64,000 nucleotides of DNA, from positions 1,488,001 through 1,552,000 of the forward strand of contig NZ_JBGKAC010000001.1 in assembly GCF_041361465.1 (NCBI RefSeq), in the 5' to 3' direction. Position numbers and translations under genes: made by a program. This document shows positions 33,549 through 42,183 of this stretch, piece after piece (the first letter of the stretch is position 1; every line of letters begins with the position of its first letter). The notes beneath the pieces were generated by a model. That model was not told where the DNA came from and searched no databases. It worked only from the letters and a program-made list of their open reading frames with translations. The DNA comes from Halobaculum sp. MBLA0143 (GTDB lineage Archaea; Halobacteriota; Halobacteria; Halobacteriales; Haloferacaceae).

Positions 33549-34039
33549 ACTGGCGCGTTCCAGTACAAAAACCTTGAGTCGAAAACGAATACAGGCCCTG
33601 GCGCGCGCAGCGCTCGCGGCTCTGCGAGCGCAAGCGGCGCGCGAGGGACGAGCAGCGCAGCCGAGCGGAGCGAGGCGAGCAGCGCAGTCGGCTGGGGAGG
33701 ATTGTGGTTGTGGTGCGGGGTGGGACTGAAAGGGGCGTCGGGTTGCGGGTCGCTGACGACACAAGCATGGCGAGACCTTCGGTCTCGTCGGCCGTGCAGG
33801 CGACTCGTGGGTCGCCCACACGACACCGCAGCGGAGCGAGAAGCGCAGCGAGTGTCACGCGAGCGCCAGCGAGCGTGACCGTGGGAGTCGCAGCCCGCGC
33901 AGCGAGCGAAGCGAGTGAGCAGGACCGTCTCCCGGTGCAGCGACCCGCAGCCCGGCGGGGCTTTCAGCCTGTTCGTAGTCCCACGCCCGACGCAACGGAC
34001 AACACTACCAGATAAAAGAGAAAACAGATAGACTCCGCT
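33549..34039. other. 491-bp non-coding region with promoter and structured element
   Basis: Bases 33549-33600 are moderately AT-rich and should hold the ATPase promoter (minus strand). 33601-33690 and 33820-33925 are filled with GCGAGC/GCGCAGCG low-complexity repeats. 33717-33988 contains a long-range inverted repeat (separate entry). 34000-34039 is AT-rich. No open frame here has coding composition. Confidence 0.7.
33717..33988. ncRNA. Long self-complementary element (possible structured RNA or small mobile element)
   Basis: Bases 33736-33755 pair with 33938-33957 over 20 consecutive positions (two G-U). 33728-33732 pair with 33961-33965, and 33720-33727 (GTGGGACT) with 33977-33984 (AGTCCCAC). 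Inside the ~180-nt loop are hairpins at 33771-33787 (CGAGACC-TTC-GGTCTCG), 33799-33816 (GGCGAC-N6-GTCGCC) and 33854-33879 (GTCACGC/GCGTGAC). Either strand could fold. Whether it is transcribed is unknown. It may instead be a non-autonomous element with terminal inverted repeats. Confidence 0.45.
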
Positions 34040-34333
34040 TCAGACCCGAACGTCACGCAGCAACGCCAACAGCTCGCTCGCCTCGGTCCGAGCAGCCGCC
34101 AACGTCGCGGCGTCGACCTCGCCGGCCTCGACGGCCGCCGCGAGCGTCGAAGTCGTCTCACTCACGCCGTCGGCGTGACTCGTGAGCGCGGCAACGAGAT
34201 CGTCGCCCACGAGGTCGTCGGCGGCCGCCTCACCCTCGCCAGACAGCGGCACCTCGGGCAGCCCGACGGGCGTCGTGTCGCCATCGTTCGATGTGTCGGT
34301 ACACTCTTCCGTATCGCCAGTGGATCCGTCCAT
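34040..34333 (-). CDS. Small acidic protein, unknown
   Basis: 97 residues from the ATG at 34333 (MDGSTGDTEECTDTSNDGD). A disordered acidic N-terminus is followed by VGLPEVPLSGEGEAA and then about 60 residues of amphipathic helix (DDLVAALTSHADGVSETTSTL, AATLAAARTEASELLALL), possibly a coiled coil. No family is known. It lies upstream of the structured element and the ATPase operon on the same strand; a link is possible but unproven. A TGTGTACACA palindrome is 83-92 nt upstream. Confidence 0.5.
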   Translation of the reverse strand: MDGSTGDTEECTDTSNDGDTTPVGLPEVPLSGEGEAAADDLVGDDLVAALTSHADGVSETTSTLAAAVEAGEVDAATLAAARTEASELLALLRDVRV

Positions 34334-34634
34334 GCTGTGTCTCCACACAGCGCCTGGTAGGGTGCCCACACACCCTGCCGCTTTTCGACACCGCATCGAA
34401 GAGCGACGGGAGCGCTGTGTACACACTGCTCGTGGTTAGAGACTGAAAAAAGTTCCTGTGAAATAGCTAATAGGACAACAACACTCGTACAATCAAAAAT
34501 TCACGCTAGACTCGTCGTATCACTCTCCGAATCGTCGGTGGCGTCGGCGTCGTCACAGCCACCGAACACCGTCAGGGATCGCCGAACACCGCCAGAAGAA
34601 CGGGCCCGAACCCTACCCCCACCGCACCGAGTAG
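34334..34634. other. 301-bp intergenic region
   Basis: Contains the palindrome TGTGTACACA (34416-34425), an A-run at 34445-34450 that reads as a T-run terminator for the minus-strand genes upstream, and an AT-rich patch 34440-34500. Bases 34501-34634 keep an open minus-strand frame with acidic codons (DATDDSESDTTSLA) but no start of its own, so it may be a gene remnant. Confidence 0.5.
34445..34450 (-). terminator. Oligo-T terminator (minus strand)
   Basis: AAAAAA on the plus strand, TTTTTT on the minus strand, 185 nt after the stop of the short-chain dehydrogenase gene. Confidence 0.3.
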
Positions 34635-35513
34635 TCAGAACTTCTCGTGAATGTCGCGTCGGTACAGGTCCAACTCCGCGACCGTCCCGGGCGACTCCTG
34701 TCCCACACACGTCGCTACGGCGTCCGCAACGTCCTCGGCGGACACGACCTCCTCGGAGTCCAGCCGTTCGGCGTTCGTCTCCCCACGGGTGTCGCGCCCG
34801 AACGACGTGTCCACGCCGGAGGGGTTGACGAGCGACACCGCCACACCCTCCTGGCCGGCACGCCCCGCCACGGAGTGGGCGAACCCGCGGAGCCACCACT
34901 TCGAGGCGGCGTACACCGGCGTCTTCGTGCTGGGGAACTTCCCGAGGTAGCTCCCGACGAACACGAGCGTGCCCTCGGTCTCCCGGAGTGCCGGGAGCGC
35001 CGCTCGGGCGGTGTAGAACGCGCCGTCGACGTTCGTCCGGGTGACAGTGTCGTACGTCTCCAGCGACAGCTCCTCCAATGGGACGTTCTGGGGCTCGCCC
35101 ACGCCGGCGTTGACGACGGCGACGTCGAGTCGACCACACCGCTCGCGTGTGGTATCGACGAGCGCCCGGACCGCCTCGGGGTCGGTCACGTCCGTCGGGA
35201 CGGCGTGGGCTGGGACGCCGTACTCCGTCTCCACCTCGTCGGCGACCCGCTCCAGATCCGCGGCGGTTCGAGACGCGAGCACGACTCGGTGGCCGTCGGC
35301 AGCGAGCCGACGCGCCGTCGCAGCGCCGATGCCACGCCCTGCACCGGTAATCACCGCCACCGGTGTGTCGTCGTCCACTTGCGGCGTGTCGCCTCCACCG
35401 TCTGCCCGCGCCACACCGTCGTCTCCACCGTCTACCCGCGTCGAGTCACCGTCGTCGTCTGCCCGTGGTGTGTCGCTGCCACCCGTTGTCTCGGGTTCGT
35501 CTGTCACGGTCAC
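34635..35513 (-). CDS. Short-chain dehydrogenase/reductase with acidic N-terminal extension
   Basis: 292 residues. The Rossmann motif TGAGRGIG lies at about 56-63, NAG in VVNAGVGEP at ~135, and the catalytic YAASK at ~200. This is a classical NAD(P)-dependent SDR. Substrate unknown; the fold also covers KR-type reductases. Residues 1-48 are an unusual extension of Asp/Gly-rich degenerate repeats (DDDGDSTRVDGGDDG, ADGGGDTPQVDDD), probably disordered and grown by short tandem duplication. An internal start just before VAVITGAG is not available as ATG, so the extension is likely real. Convergent with nothing; follows the kinase gene on the same strand by 57 bp. Confidence 0.85.
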   Translation of the reverse strand: MTVTDEPETTGGSDTPRADDDGDSTRVDGGDDGVARADGGGDTPQVDDDTPVAVITGAGRGIGAATARRLAADGHRVVLASRTAADLERVADEVETEYGVPAHAVPTDVTDPEAVRALVDTTRERCGRLDVAVVNAGVGEPQNVPLEELSLETYDTVTRTNVDGAFYTARAALPALRETEGTLVFVGSYLGKFPSTKTPVYAASKWWLRGFAHSVAGRAGQEGVAVSLVNPSGVDTSFGRDTRGETNAERLDSEEVVSAEDVADAVATCVGQESPGTVAELDLYRRDIHEKF

Positions 35514-35570
35514 ACGTCCGCTCGGGAGCCGACTGAGTGTTGCGGTCCGGGTCGTTCGAGAGCAGAGCCC

Positions 35571-37253
35571 TCACTCGGCGACCGACCGGTCCGGGACGGT
35601 CAGGGTGACGACGCTCCCGACGCCGTCGCGCTCGGCGAACGACAGTTCGCCGCCGAGTCGTCGCACGGCCAGCCAGACGAACCACAGCCCGAGCCCGCTG
35701 CCGTGTCGCAGCGGTTCCTCGCCCGCGACGAGCACTTCCCGTTCGCGGGCCGGGATCCCCGGCCCCTCGTCGTGGACGGCGACCGCGACGCCCGACGCCG
35801 TGGCCGCCACGACCACCTCGACCGTCGGTGTCGGGTCGTCGGCGTGCTCCAGCCCGTTCTCGACGAGCTCCGCCAACGCGGTCGACAGCAGCTCCGGGTC
35901 GGTCACCAGTTCGTCCGGCGAGCCGGCGGCCCGGACCCGGACCGTGCCGGCGTGGTCGTCGAACCGCGCCGCGACGCCGTCGGCGACCGCGACCGGCTCC
36001 GCCGGCTCGCGCACGGACGGCCGAGAGAACAGTCGCTCCATCTCCGCGACGGTCGCGCCGGTGTCGGCCAGCCCGGCCGCGAGGTCCCGAATCCGTCGGC
36101 GGTGTGTGGCCGCTCGGTCCGGCGGGTCGTCTCCCGCCCGCGAACCCCCTCGCTCCCCGGGTTCGCCGTCGAACTCGTCGTCGTCGAACTCGTCGTCGTC
36201 GAACTCGTCGTCGTCGAGCGCCTCGGCGAACGCCTGGACCGCGTCCAGGTCGTTGCGGAGGTTGTGTCTGAGCACCCGGCCGAGCACGGCGAGTCGTCGT
36301 TCGGCGGTCACCCGCTCGGTCACGTCGCCGAAGAGGTACGTCCGGCCGACGACCGTCTCGCGGTCGTCTCGCACGCGGGTTGCAGAGACCGCCAGCTCCC
36401 GACGACCGTCCGGCGTGTCGACCACGACCGTCTCTCGGTCGGGGTTGTCGGGGTCCGGGAGTGGGGCGTCGACCACGGCCGCCACCGAGCGACCGAAGGC
36501 GTCGTCGCCCAGATCGAAGACGCGACGCGCGGCGGCGTTGGCGTCCGACAGTCGACCGGCGCGGTCCGCGACGATTGCGGCCTCGTCCATCGCGGCCAAC
36601 AGCCGTTCGCGGGCGAGGTGATCCGTCCCCGGCGCACGGTCGAGCGCCCCGTCGACGACGGCGACCGCGAGACAGCCGGCGGTCGCCAGACTCAGTCCCG
36701 CGCTGGCGACCGCTCCCCCGTCTGGTATCAACACGGCGGCGAACAGGGCGACGCTCGTCCCACAGGCCCCGAGCAGCCCGGCCGCGCGGCGGCGCGAGAG
36801 GCCGCCGTCGTCCGTGGCCCGCCACAACAACAGCGCGCTGTAGGCGGTGGCGACGAACAACAACACCCACCCCAGTTCCAGAAACAACCGGACCAAGCCG
36901 GTCAGCTCGAACAGGACTCCGGGGAGCTGCCAGCCGACGGCGACAACGGCGAGTAGGGCGGTCCACCGCGGTCCGAGCGCCGGCCCGCGGCCGGTGTACG
37001 CCGCCGCGAAGCCGAGCCAGAGCGGCGGGAGCGCTCGCCACACCACCGCGAACAGCCGAACACTCGCCGGCGAGACGTCGGAGGCGACGAGGACGACGAC
37101 TTGGAGCGACGGCTGTGCGGCAGTCAGGAAGGCGATGGCCGACAGCGCGCCCGCACCCGGGACCGACCGCCGCCAGGCGGCGAGTCCACCGACGACCGAG
37201 AGCCCGGCCACGGCGACCACGTTGACGACCACGAGCGGATCGACCCCCGTCAC
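35571..37253 (-). CDS. Membrane sensor histidine kinase (7TM-PAS-HisKA-like-HATPase)
   Basis: 560 residues from GTG 37253. The first ~205 residues form seven transmembrane helices of the archaeal 7TM sensor type. A PAS domain (about 215-330) follows, then the phospho-acceptor region VLRHNLRNDLDAVQAF, and a HATPase_c domain with N-box ELVENGLEHA, G1 DEGPGIP and G2 GSGLGLWFV. A DDDEF repeat (three copies) sits just after the acceptor helix. It should autophosphorylate and signal to a response regulator; the HalX regulator at 42184 is a candidate partner. Its start overlaps the stop of the upstream kinase-like gene (GTGA), so both are made together. Confidence 0.9.
   Translation of the reverse strand: MTGVDPLVVVNVVAVAGLSVVGGLAAWRRSVPGAGALSAIAFLTAAQPSLQVVVLVASDVSPASVRLFAVVWRALPPLWLGFAAAYTGRGPALGPRWTALLAVVAVGWQLPGVLFELTGLVRLFLELGWVLLFVATAYSALLLWRATDDGGLSRRRAAGLLGACGTSVALFAAVLIPDGGAVASAGLSLATAGCLAVAVVDGALDRAPGTDHLARERLLAAMDEAAIVADRAGRLSDANAAARRVFDLGDDAFGRSVAAVVDAPLPDPDNPDRETVVVDTPDGRRELAVSATRVRDDRETVVGRTYLFGDVTERVTAERRLAVLGRVLRHNLRNDLDAVQAFAEALDDDEFDDDEFDDDEFDGEPGERGGSRAGDDPPDRAATHRRRIRDLAAGLADTGATVAEMERLFSRPSVREPAEPVAVADGVAARFDDHAGTVRVRAAGSPDELVTDPELLSTALAELVENGLEHADDPTPTVEVVVAATASGVAVAVHDEGPGIPAREREVLVAGEEPLRHGSGLGLWFVWLAVRRLGGELSFAERDGVGSVVTLTVPDRSVAE
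36171..36215. repeat. 15-bp coding repeat, three copies
   Basis: GAACTCGTCGTCGTC at 36171, 36186 and 36201, encoding DDDEF three times inside the linker of the 35571-37253 kinase. Confidence 0.95.
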
Positions 37254-38998
37254 GTGCTACCCCTCCGTGCCGGAACGGTGATTCGTCCGTCACGCACCGG
37301 GACGGACAGGGTGACCGCCCAGCCGCCGGCGTCGGACGGATCCGTCGGGTCGTCCGTCCCAACCTCGCCCGCACTCGACCCGTCGTCCGTTCCGACGCCC
37401 GTCCGGCCGTGTTCTGTGACGCTCCCGCCGAGAGTGTCGGCGACGATCCGGGCCACCGCGACCGCCGCGTCGGGGTCGATCGCGTCGACACTCGTCGTGT
37501 CGACATCCGGCGCGTCGACATCCGCCGCGTCGACACCCGCCGCGTCCGTCGGGCGGTCCCCCGCGACTCGGATCTCGACGCCGTCGGCCGTCGTCGTGGC
37601 CGTCACCGTCGCTCCGGTCGTCGCCTCCGTCAGCGACTCGACGGCCGTCCGGACGAGCGGCGCGTCGGCAGCAGCGACGGTGACGCCGTCGTCGACCGCC
37701 GACGTGTCCGTGTCGTCGACCGCCGACGTGTCCGTCCAGTCGACCGCCGACGTGTCCGTCCAGTCGACCGCCGACGTGTCCGTCCAGTCGACGCTCGCCT
37801 CCGCGAGCAGCGTCGACAGCCCCACGGGACCGTCTGCACCGCCGTCTGCGAGCGCCCGTTCCAGGCTCCGGACCCGCCCGACGACCGTCGTCAGCGTGGT
37901 TGCCGTCTCCTCCGGGTCCGCGTGGGGCGCCGACTGCGTCCGTCTCCTCGAAGCCGTCTCTGCGACGGCACTCATCCGGTCGTGGACCGTGTCCGCCAAC
38001 AGCTGTGTGACGAGCCGGAGACGACGCTCCCGCTGTCGGCGGTCGGTCACGTCTCGACAGACGAACAACCGGCCGGCACGGTCGCCGCGGTCGTCCGTGA
38101 CCGTCGTGACGGAGACGGCGAGGTGTCGCCCGGCGTCCGTCCGCGTCCGGAAGTCCGCGCCACGCCCGGCGACCAACGACGGCGCGACGGCGGACAACGG
38201 CTCGCCGACGGCCGCCGCTGTCGGCCCGAACACGGACTCGGCGGTCGTGTTGAGATCTCTGATCACGCCGTCGTCGTCGGCGACGACGACCGCCGCCGAC
38301 ATCTCGGCGATCGCTCGGTCACGCCCGACTAGACTCGCCGCCGGCACCCGTTCGAACGGATCGTACCGAGCGACGATCACCCACAGCAGCCCGACGGAGC
38401 CGGCGAGCGCCGTCGAGAGAGCGACGACCCCCGGCACGATGCTGGAGGCAGTTGGGAGCAGCGCCACGACGGCGAGCCCGAACCCCTGGCCGGTCGGCAC
38501 GGACGTGTCGCCGACGGACCCCCAGGCGACCGTGACGGCGACGACGGCGACGATCCCTCTGGCGATCAGGAGGCCGGAGGCGCCCGCGACCGAGACGACC
38601 GTCTCCGGCGTCGGCCCGCCGGTCCGGGTGACGAACGCCCCCGCGGCCGTCAGACAGACGAACGCCGTCGCCAGCCCGACCTGGAGCGGTCTCCCGGCGA
38701 GCCGGTCACGACCAGTGTACCGGAGCACGAACCGGAGCCACGGCACGCTGACGGCCGCCAGCAGCCCCGTCACGGCCCGGTTCGCGATCTCGTCGACTAC
38801 CGGCGTGTGCCAAGCCACGTCGGCGGGCAGGGCGGCGACACCGACCGCCAGCGCGGTCGCCGCGACCACGGCGACCACCGGCCGGAGTCCGCGAGCGACG
38901 GACGACTCCGAGCGGTCGAGCCGCCACACGAGTCCCGCGGCTGCGAGCGTCGTCAAGCCGGCGACCGCAGCCTCCGGCGGGAGCCGTGTCGGGCGCAT
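37250..38998 (-). CDS. Degenerate membrane histidine kinase-like protein
   Basis: 582 residues from the ATG at 38998. The build resembles its downstream neighbour: seven helices (1-215), a PAS domain (~230-340) ending FVCRDVTDRRQRERR, then a helix containing TVHDRMSAVAE where the phospho-acceptor should be. The ATPase half is reduced. The N-box Asn is missing (AVESLTEATTGA), no clear G-boxes are seen, and repeats VDWTDTSA (x3) and VDDTDTSA plus a VDAADVDAPDVD stretch occupy the region. It probably cannot bind ATP. It may act as a sensor partner of the coupled kinase at 35571 (4-nt overlap). Confidence 0.75.
   Translation of the reverse strand: MRPTRLPPEAAVAGLTTLAAAGLVWRLDRSESSVARGLRPVVAVVAATALAVGVAALPADVAWHTPVVDEIANRAVTGLLAAVSVPWLRFVLRYTGRDRLAGRPLQVGLATAFVCLTAAGAFVTRTGGPTPETVVSVAGASGLLIARGIVAVVAVTVAWGSVGDTSVPTGQGFGLAVVALLPTASSIVPGVVALSTALAGSVGLLWVIVARYDPFERVPAASLVGRDRAIAEMSAAVVVADDDGVIRDLNTTAESVFGPTAAAVGEPLSAVAPSLVAGRGADFRTRTDAGRHLAVSVTTVTDDRGDRAGRLFVCRDVTDRRQRERRLRLVTQLLADTVHDRMSAVAETASRRRTQSAPHADPEETATTLTTVVGRVRSLERALADGGADGPVGLSTLLAEASVDWTDTSAVDWTDTSAVDWTDTSAVDDTDTSAVDDGVTVAAADAPLVRTAVESLTEATTGATVTATTTADGVEIRVAGDRPTDAAGVDAADVDAPDVDTTSVDAIDPDAAVAVARIVADTLGGSVTEHGRTGVGTDDGSSAGEVGTDDPTDPSDAGGWAVTLSVPVRDGRITVPARRGST
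37691..37786. repeat. 24-bp coding repeat, four copies
   Basis: Units at 37691, 37715, 37739 and 37763, type GTCGACCGCCGACGTGTCCG plus 4 bases. Encodes the (V-D-W/D-T-D-T-S-A) repeats in the degenerate kinase. Confidence 0.95.
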
Positions 38999-39504
38999 CT
39001 TCGTGGTACTGTCTGTCGGTTGCGGTGAATTCCGAAGTAATCTTCGCTCCGGAGGGGAGCGACGGTAGTTGGAGGACCGAACGCCGGGAACCACGGCGTG
39101 AGGTCGGGTCGAAACGACAGGGGGGGGGAGGGAGTGCGTCGTGGCGGCTGACGGCCGGACCGGTGTGGGGGGTCCGAGGTCCGTCGACCAGCCGCCTCGG
39201 CGCGATTAGGCGTACAGCCCACCCACACCTATCACCCGTTGCTCGATGCGCAGACACCCCGTCGAGCGCCGAGTCTGCACTCGCAGACACGGGGGTGTGT
39301 CTGCACTGTTGGACTGTCGCCGTCGACGCCGACTCTGGACACACAGTAGCTGGGATTAATTGTCCGGAGTGTCTAATCGTTCGGTGTGCCAACTCGTGTG
39401 TCCGTCTGCGGGTCCGTGTCCCACCCCCGCTCGCTACGGGAAGTGTCGTTACCAGAGCCAGCCCTCCCTCACCGTCGCCGGGACTGGAGGGAGTGCGTGT
39501 GACA
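38999..39504. other. 506-bp divergent control region of two kinase operons
   Basis: No coding sequence. It holds a G-run (39121-39128), four half-sites GCAGAC/GTCTGC at 39250-39304, and an AT-rich ATTAAT at 39355-39360 that may be the TATA box of the rightward operon, about 145 nt before its ATG at 39505. Confidence 0.6.
39250..39304. promoter_or_regulatory. Cluster of GTCTGC/GCAGAC half-sites with central dyad
   Basis: GCAGAC 39250-39255, GTCTGC 39273-39278, GCAGAC 39283-39288 and GTCTGC 39299-39304. The middle two form the dyad GTCTGC-ACTC-GCAGAC. The same dyad occurs at 42851-42866. Placed ~50-105 bp upstream of a likely TATA box, it looks like an activator site. Confidence 0.55.
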
Positions 39505-40569
39505 ATGGCAGATAGCACTCCCGGCGACGGGGCCGGCGGCAAGGCACCGCCCGACCGCGAACAGGGGGTCGCAGAGTACACGGAGCCGGCGATCGCGTAT
39601 CGGGAGGCGGACGACGACGGAGAGGCAGTCGTCGTCGACACGAACGCCGCCTTCGAGGCCGTGGCCACCGGCGACGGCGGCAGTCTCGCCGGACTCCTGG
39701 ACGACTGTCTCCCCGACCGAGACGGTGAGGCGGTCGCCGGGCGGCTCGTCGCCGGCGACCGGACGGAACCGGTCGCGTTCCACGACCCCGACGCCAGTTT
39801 CCTCCCGCGAGTAGTCGTTCGCCGCGACACGGTGTGTCACCTCCTGTTCGTCGAACTCGAGCCCGTCGCCGACGCCGGGGACACGGACGGCGACGAGCCA
39901 GTGGCCGAGACGGACGCGCCGGCCGTCGGCGACTCCGAGGCGGTCGCACACGTCGTGAGCCACGACCTCCGGAACCCGTTGGACGTGGCGGGCGCCCACC
40001 TCGAGCTCGCGCGCGACGAACACGACGGCACCCACCTCCGTCGGGTTGCAGAGGCACACGAGCGGATGGAACAGATAATCAGAGACGTGCTGACACTCGC
40101 GCGGGGCGAGCGGGCGATCGACGCCTCCGAGGGGGTCGACATGGGCGCGGTCGTAGAGACCGCCTGGGAGAGCGTCGCGGCCGACGACGTGACCGTGACC
40201 GTCGGCGACGTGCCGACGACGACCGCCGACCGTCCGCGGGTGGAGCGACTCGTCGAGAACCTGCTGCGCAACGCCGTCGACCACGCGGGCGACACGCCGA
40301 CGGTGGAGGCGGGCGGACTGCCGGACGACGCCGGCTTCTACGTCGCCGACGACGGGGACGGCATCTCGGCGACGGCCCGCGACGCGGTGTTCGAGCCGGG
40401 GTACACGGAGAGCGGCAGCGGCACGGGTCTCGGCCTGGCGATCGTCAGGCGGATCGCCGCCGCCCACGGCTGGACGGTGAAGATCACGGACAGCGAGACG
40501 GGCGGCGCCCGCGTGGAAGTGTGGTTCGACGACCCCGAAGGACACACGACGGAGGGGACCACACAGTGA
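39505..40569 (+). CDS. Soluble sensor histidine kinase
   Basis: 354 residues from the ATG at 39505. A variable N-terminal domain (~1-125, weakly PAS-like) and an acidic linker precede the phospho-acceptor helix VAHVVSHDLRNPLDVAGAHL. The ATPase domain follows with N-box VENLLRNAVDHA, G1 DDGDGIS and G2 GSGTGLGLAIV. No membrane segments, so it senses a cytoplasmic cue. Its stop overlaps the GTG of the Bat-like regulator gene (GTGA), so the kinase and regulator are translated together and probably act in one pathway. The upstream region carries the GTCTGC dyad cluster. Confidence 0.9.
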   Translation: MADSTPGDGAGGKAPPDREQGVAEYTEPAIAYREADDDGEAVVVDTNAAFEAVATGDGGSLAGLLDDCLPDRDGEAVAGRLVAGDRTEPVAFHDPDASFLPRVVVRRDTVCHLLFVELEPVADAGDTDGDEPVAETDAPAVGDSEAVAHVVSHDLRNPLDVAGAHLELARDEHDGTHLRRVAEAHERMEQIIRDVLTLARGERAIDASEGVDMGAVVETAWESVAADDVTVTVGDVPTTTADRPRVERLVENLLRNAVDHAGDTPTVEAGGLPDDAGFYVADDGDGISATARDAVFEPGYTESGSGTGLGLAIVRRIAAAHGWTVKITDSETGGARVEVWFDDPEGHTTEGTTQ

Positions 40570-42176
40570 CCGACGACCCCACACGAACCGACGGTGGGAC
40601 GGAGACGGACCCCACCACGAGCGCGGGCCGCCCGGCGCTACGGCTCGACGCCTGCCCGTACGGCGTGGTGATCGTCGACGACGGCACCGTCGACGCGGTC
40701 AACGACATCGCCGCGGACCTGTTCGACGTCGACGCCGACGACGCCGTCGGCGCGTCCGTCGAGTCGGTCACGCCGGTGTCTGTCGAGTCGACGCTGCCGT
40801 CGTTGTTCGCCGGCGGCGACCCGACGACCGACCACGAGTTCGAGGAGTACTACCCGGAGCTGGAGCGGTGGCTGTCCGTGACAGTCGTCCCGACGGACGG
40901 CGGCTGTGCGGTGTACGTCGACGACGTGACCGACCGCGTCACCGCCGAGCGGGAGACGGAACGGCTCCGCGAGGAGTTGGACGACGTCGTCGGCGTGACG
41001 GACCTGTTGTCGGCAGTGTTGGTCGAGTTGGTGGACGCGACGGACCGCGAGGCGGTCGCAGAGACCATCGTCCGGACGCTGGGCGAGCGCGAGGAGTACG
41101 AGTTCGCCTGGCTGGGCGAACGGGAGCCGGGCGGCGACCGGCTCCGCGTCCGGGCGGCCGCCGGGGACACCGGGAACCTGTTCGAACAGGTGGAAGATCA
41201 CCTCGGCGAGATCCCGGAACGGACGGCCGTGGAACGCGACGAGGCGCGAGTGATCCAACCGATCACGGAGTCGGAGGCGGTGCCGGCGCCGGTGCGGCAG
41301 GCGGCGTTCGCCGACGGCGTCCAGTCGTTCGTCGCCGTGCCGCTCACGTACGGCGGCACCGCCTACGGCGTCGTCGGCGTGTACGCCGCCGGGAAAGACG
41401 CCTTCTCCGAGCGGGCCCGCGAGGCGTTCGAGACCCTGGGGTCGATGGCCGGCTTCGCCGTCAACGCCGCCCGCAACCAGAACCTCCTGTTCGCCGACAC
41501 GATCACGGAGTTCACCGTCGACGTGATGGACGCCACGGCGCCGTTCGTCGGGCTCGCCCGCGAGTTCGACGCGACGTTCGACGTGGACGGCACCGTCCCA
41601 CAGGGACGCGACCGCGTGGTGGCGTACCTCACGACGGAGGGCCCCTCGGCGACGGCCGTCGCCGACTCGCTCGCCGACCACGACGAGGTCCGGGACGTGC
41701 GTGTCGTGACGGACACGGAGACGACCGCCCGGCTGGAGGTGACGCTCGGCGAGGGAACGCCGCTCCAGACGGTGGCGACGCTGGGCGCGTCCGTCGGGCG
41801 GGCGACGTACTCGGAGGGGCGAGGCCGGATCGGCGTCGAACTCCCGTCGGGCGAAGAGGTGCGACAGGTGGGTGAGGCGCTGCGGCGGCAGTTCGACGCC
41901 GACACGGTGTCGAAGGTGCAGCGCGACCGCTCGGTCACGACCGCCGGCGACATGCGGTCGGAGCTGGGCAGCGATCTGACGGAGCGACAGGAGACGGCGC
42001 TGCGGACGGCCTACCTCGCGGGCTACTTCGAGTCACCCCGCGACAGCACGGCCGAAGAGGTGGGTGAGGCGTTGGGGATCACCGGCTCGACGCTGTTGCA
42101 CCACCTCCGGACGGGACAACGGAAGCTGTTGGACATCTACTTCGACGGCGAAGACACCGGGCGCCGCGGGGACTGA
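40566..42176 (+). CDS. Bat-like regulator: PAS - GAF - HTH_10
   Basis: 536 residues from GTG 40566. Residues ~25-125 are a PAS domain (PYGVVIVDDGTVDAVND), ~145-310 a GAF domain (EYEFAWLGEREPGGDRLRV; VAVPLTYGGTAYGVVGVYA), ~315-460 the bacterioopsin-activator GAF/HTH-associated domain. ~480-530 is HTH_10 (LTERQETALRTAYLAGYFES, then STAEEVGEALGITGSTLLHH). Such proteins sense light, redox or oxygen and activate transcription in haloarchaea. No opsin gene is near. Coupled to the kinase upstream. Confidence 0.9.
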   Translation: MTDDPTRTDGGTETDPTTSAGRPALRLDACPYGVVIVDDGTVDAVNDIAADLFDVDADDAVGASVESVTPVSVESTLPSLFAGGDPTTDHEFEEYYPELERWLSVTVVPTDGGCAVYVDDVTDRVTAERETERLREELDDVVGVTDLLSAVLVELVDATDREAVAETIVRTLGEREEYEFAWLGEREPGGDRLRVRAAAGDTGNLFEQVEDHLGEIPERTAVERDEARVIQPITESEAVPAPVRQAAFADGVQSFVAVPLTYGGTAYGVVGVYAAGKDAFSERAREAFETLGSMAGFAVNAARNQNLLFADTITEFTVDVMDATAPFVGLAREFDATFDVDGTVPQGRDRVVAYLTTEGPSATAVADSLADHDEVRDVRVVTDTETTARLEVTLGEGTPLQTVATLGASVGRATYSEGRGRIGVELPSGEEVRQVGEALRRQFDADTVSKVQRDRSVTTAGDMRSELGSDLTERQETALRTAYLAGYFESPRDSTAEEVGEALGITGSTLLHHLRTGQRKLLDIYFDGEDTGRRGD

Positions 42177-42183
42177 GCGTCGC

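Noticed and set aside
33601-33930. Coding sequence in the GCGAGC-rich stretch
   Set aside because: All frames are low-complexity Arg/Ala/Ser runs caused by short repeats.
33717-33988. Retron (structured RNA plus reverse transcriptase plus ATPase effector)
   Set aside because: No reverse transcriptase gene is found nearby.
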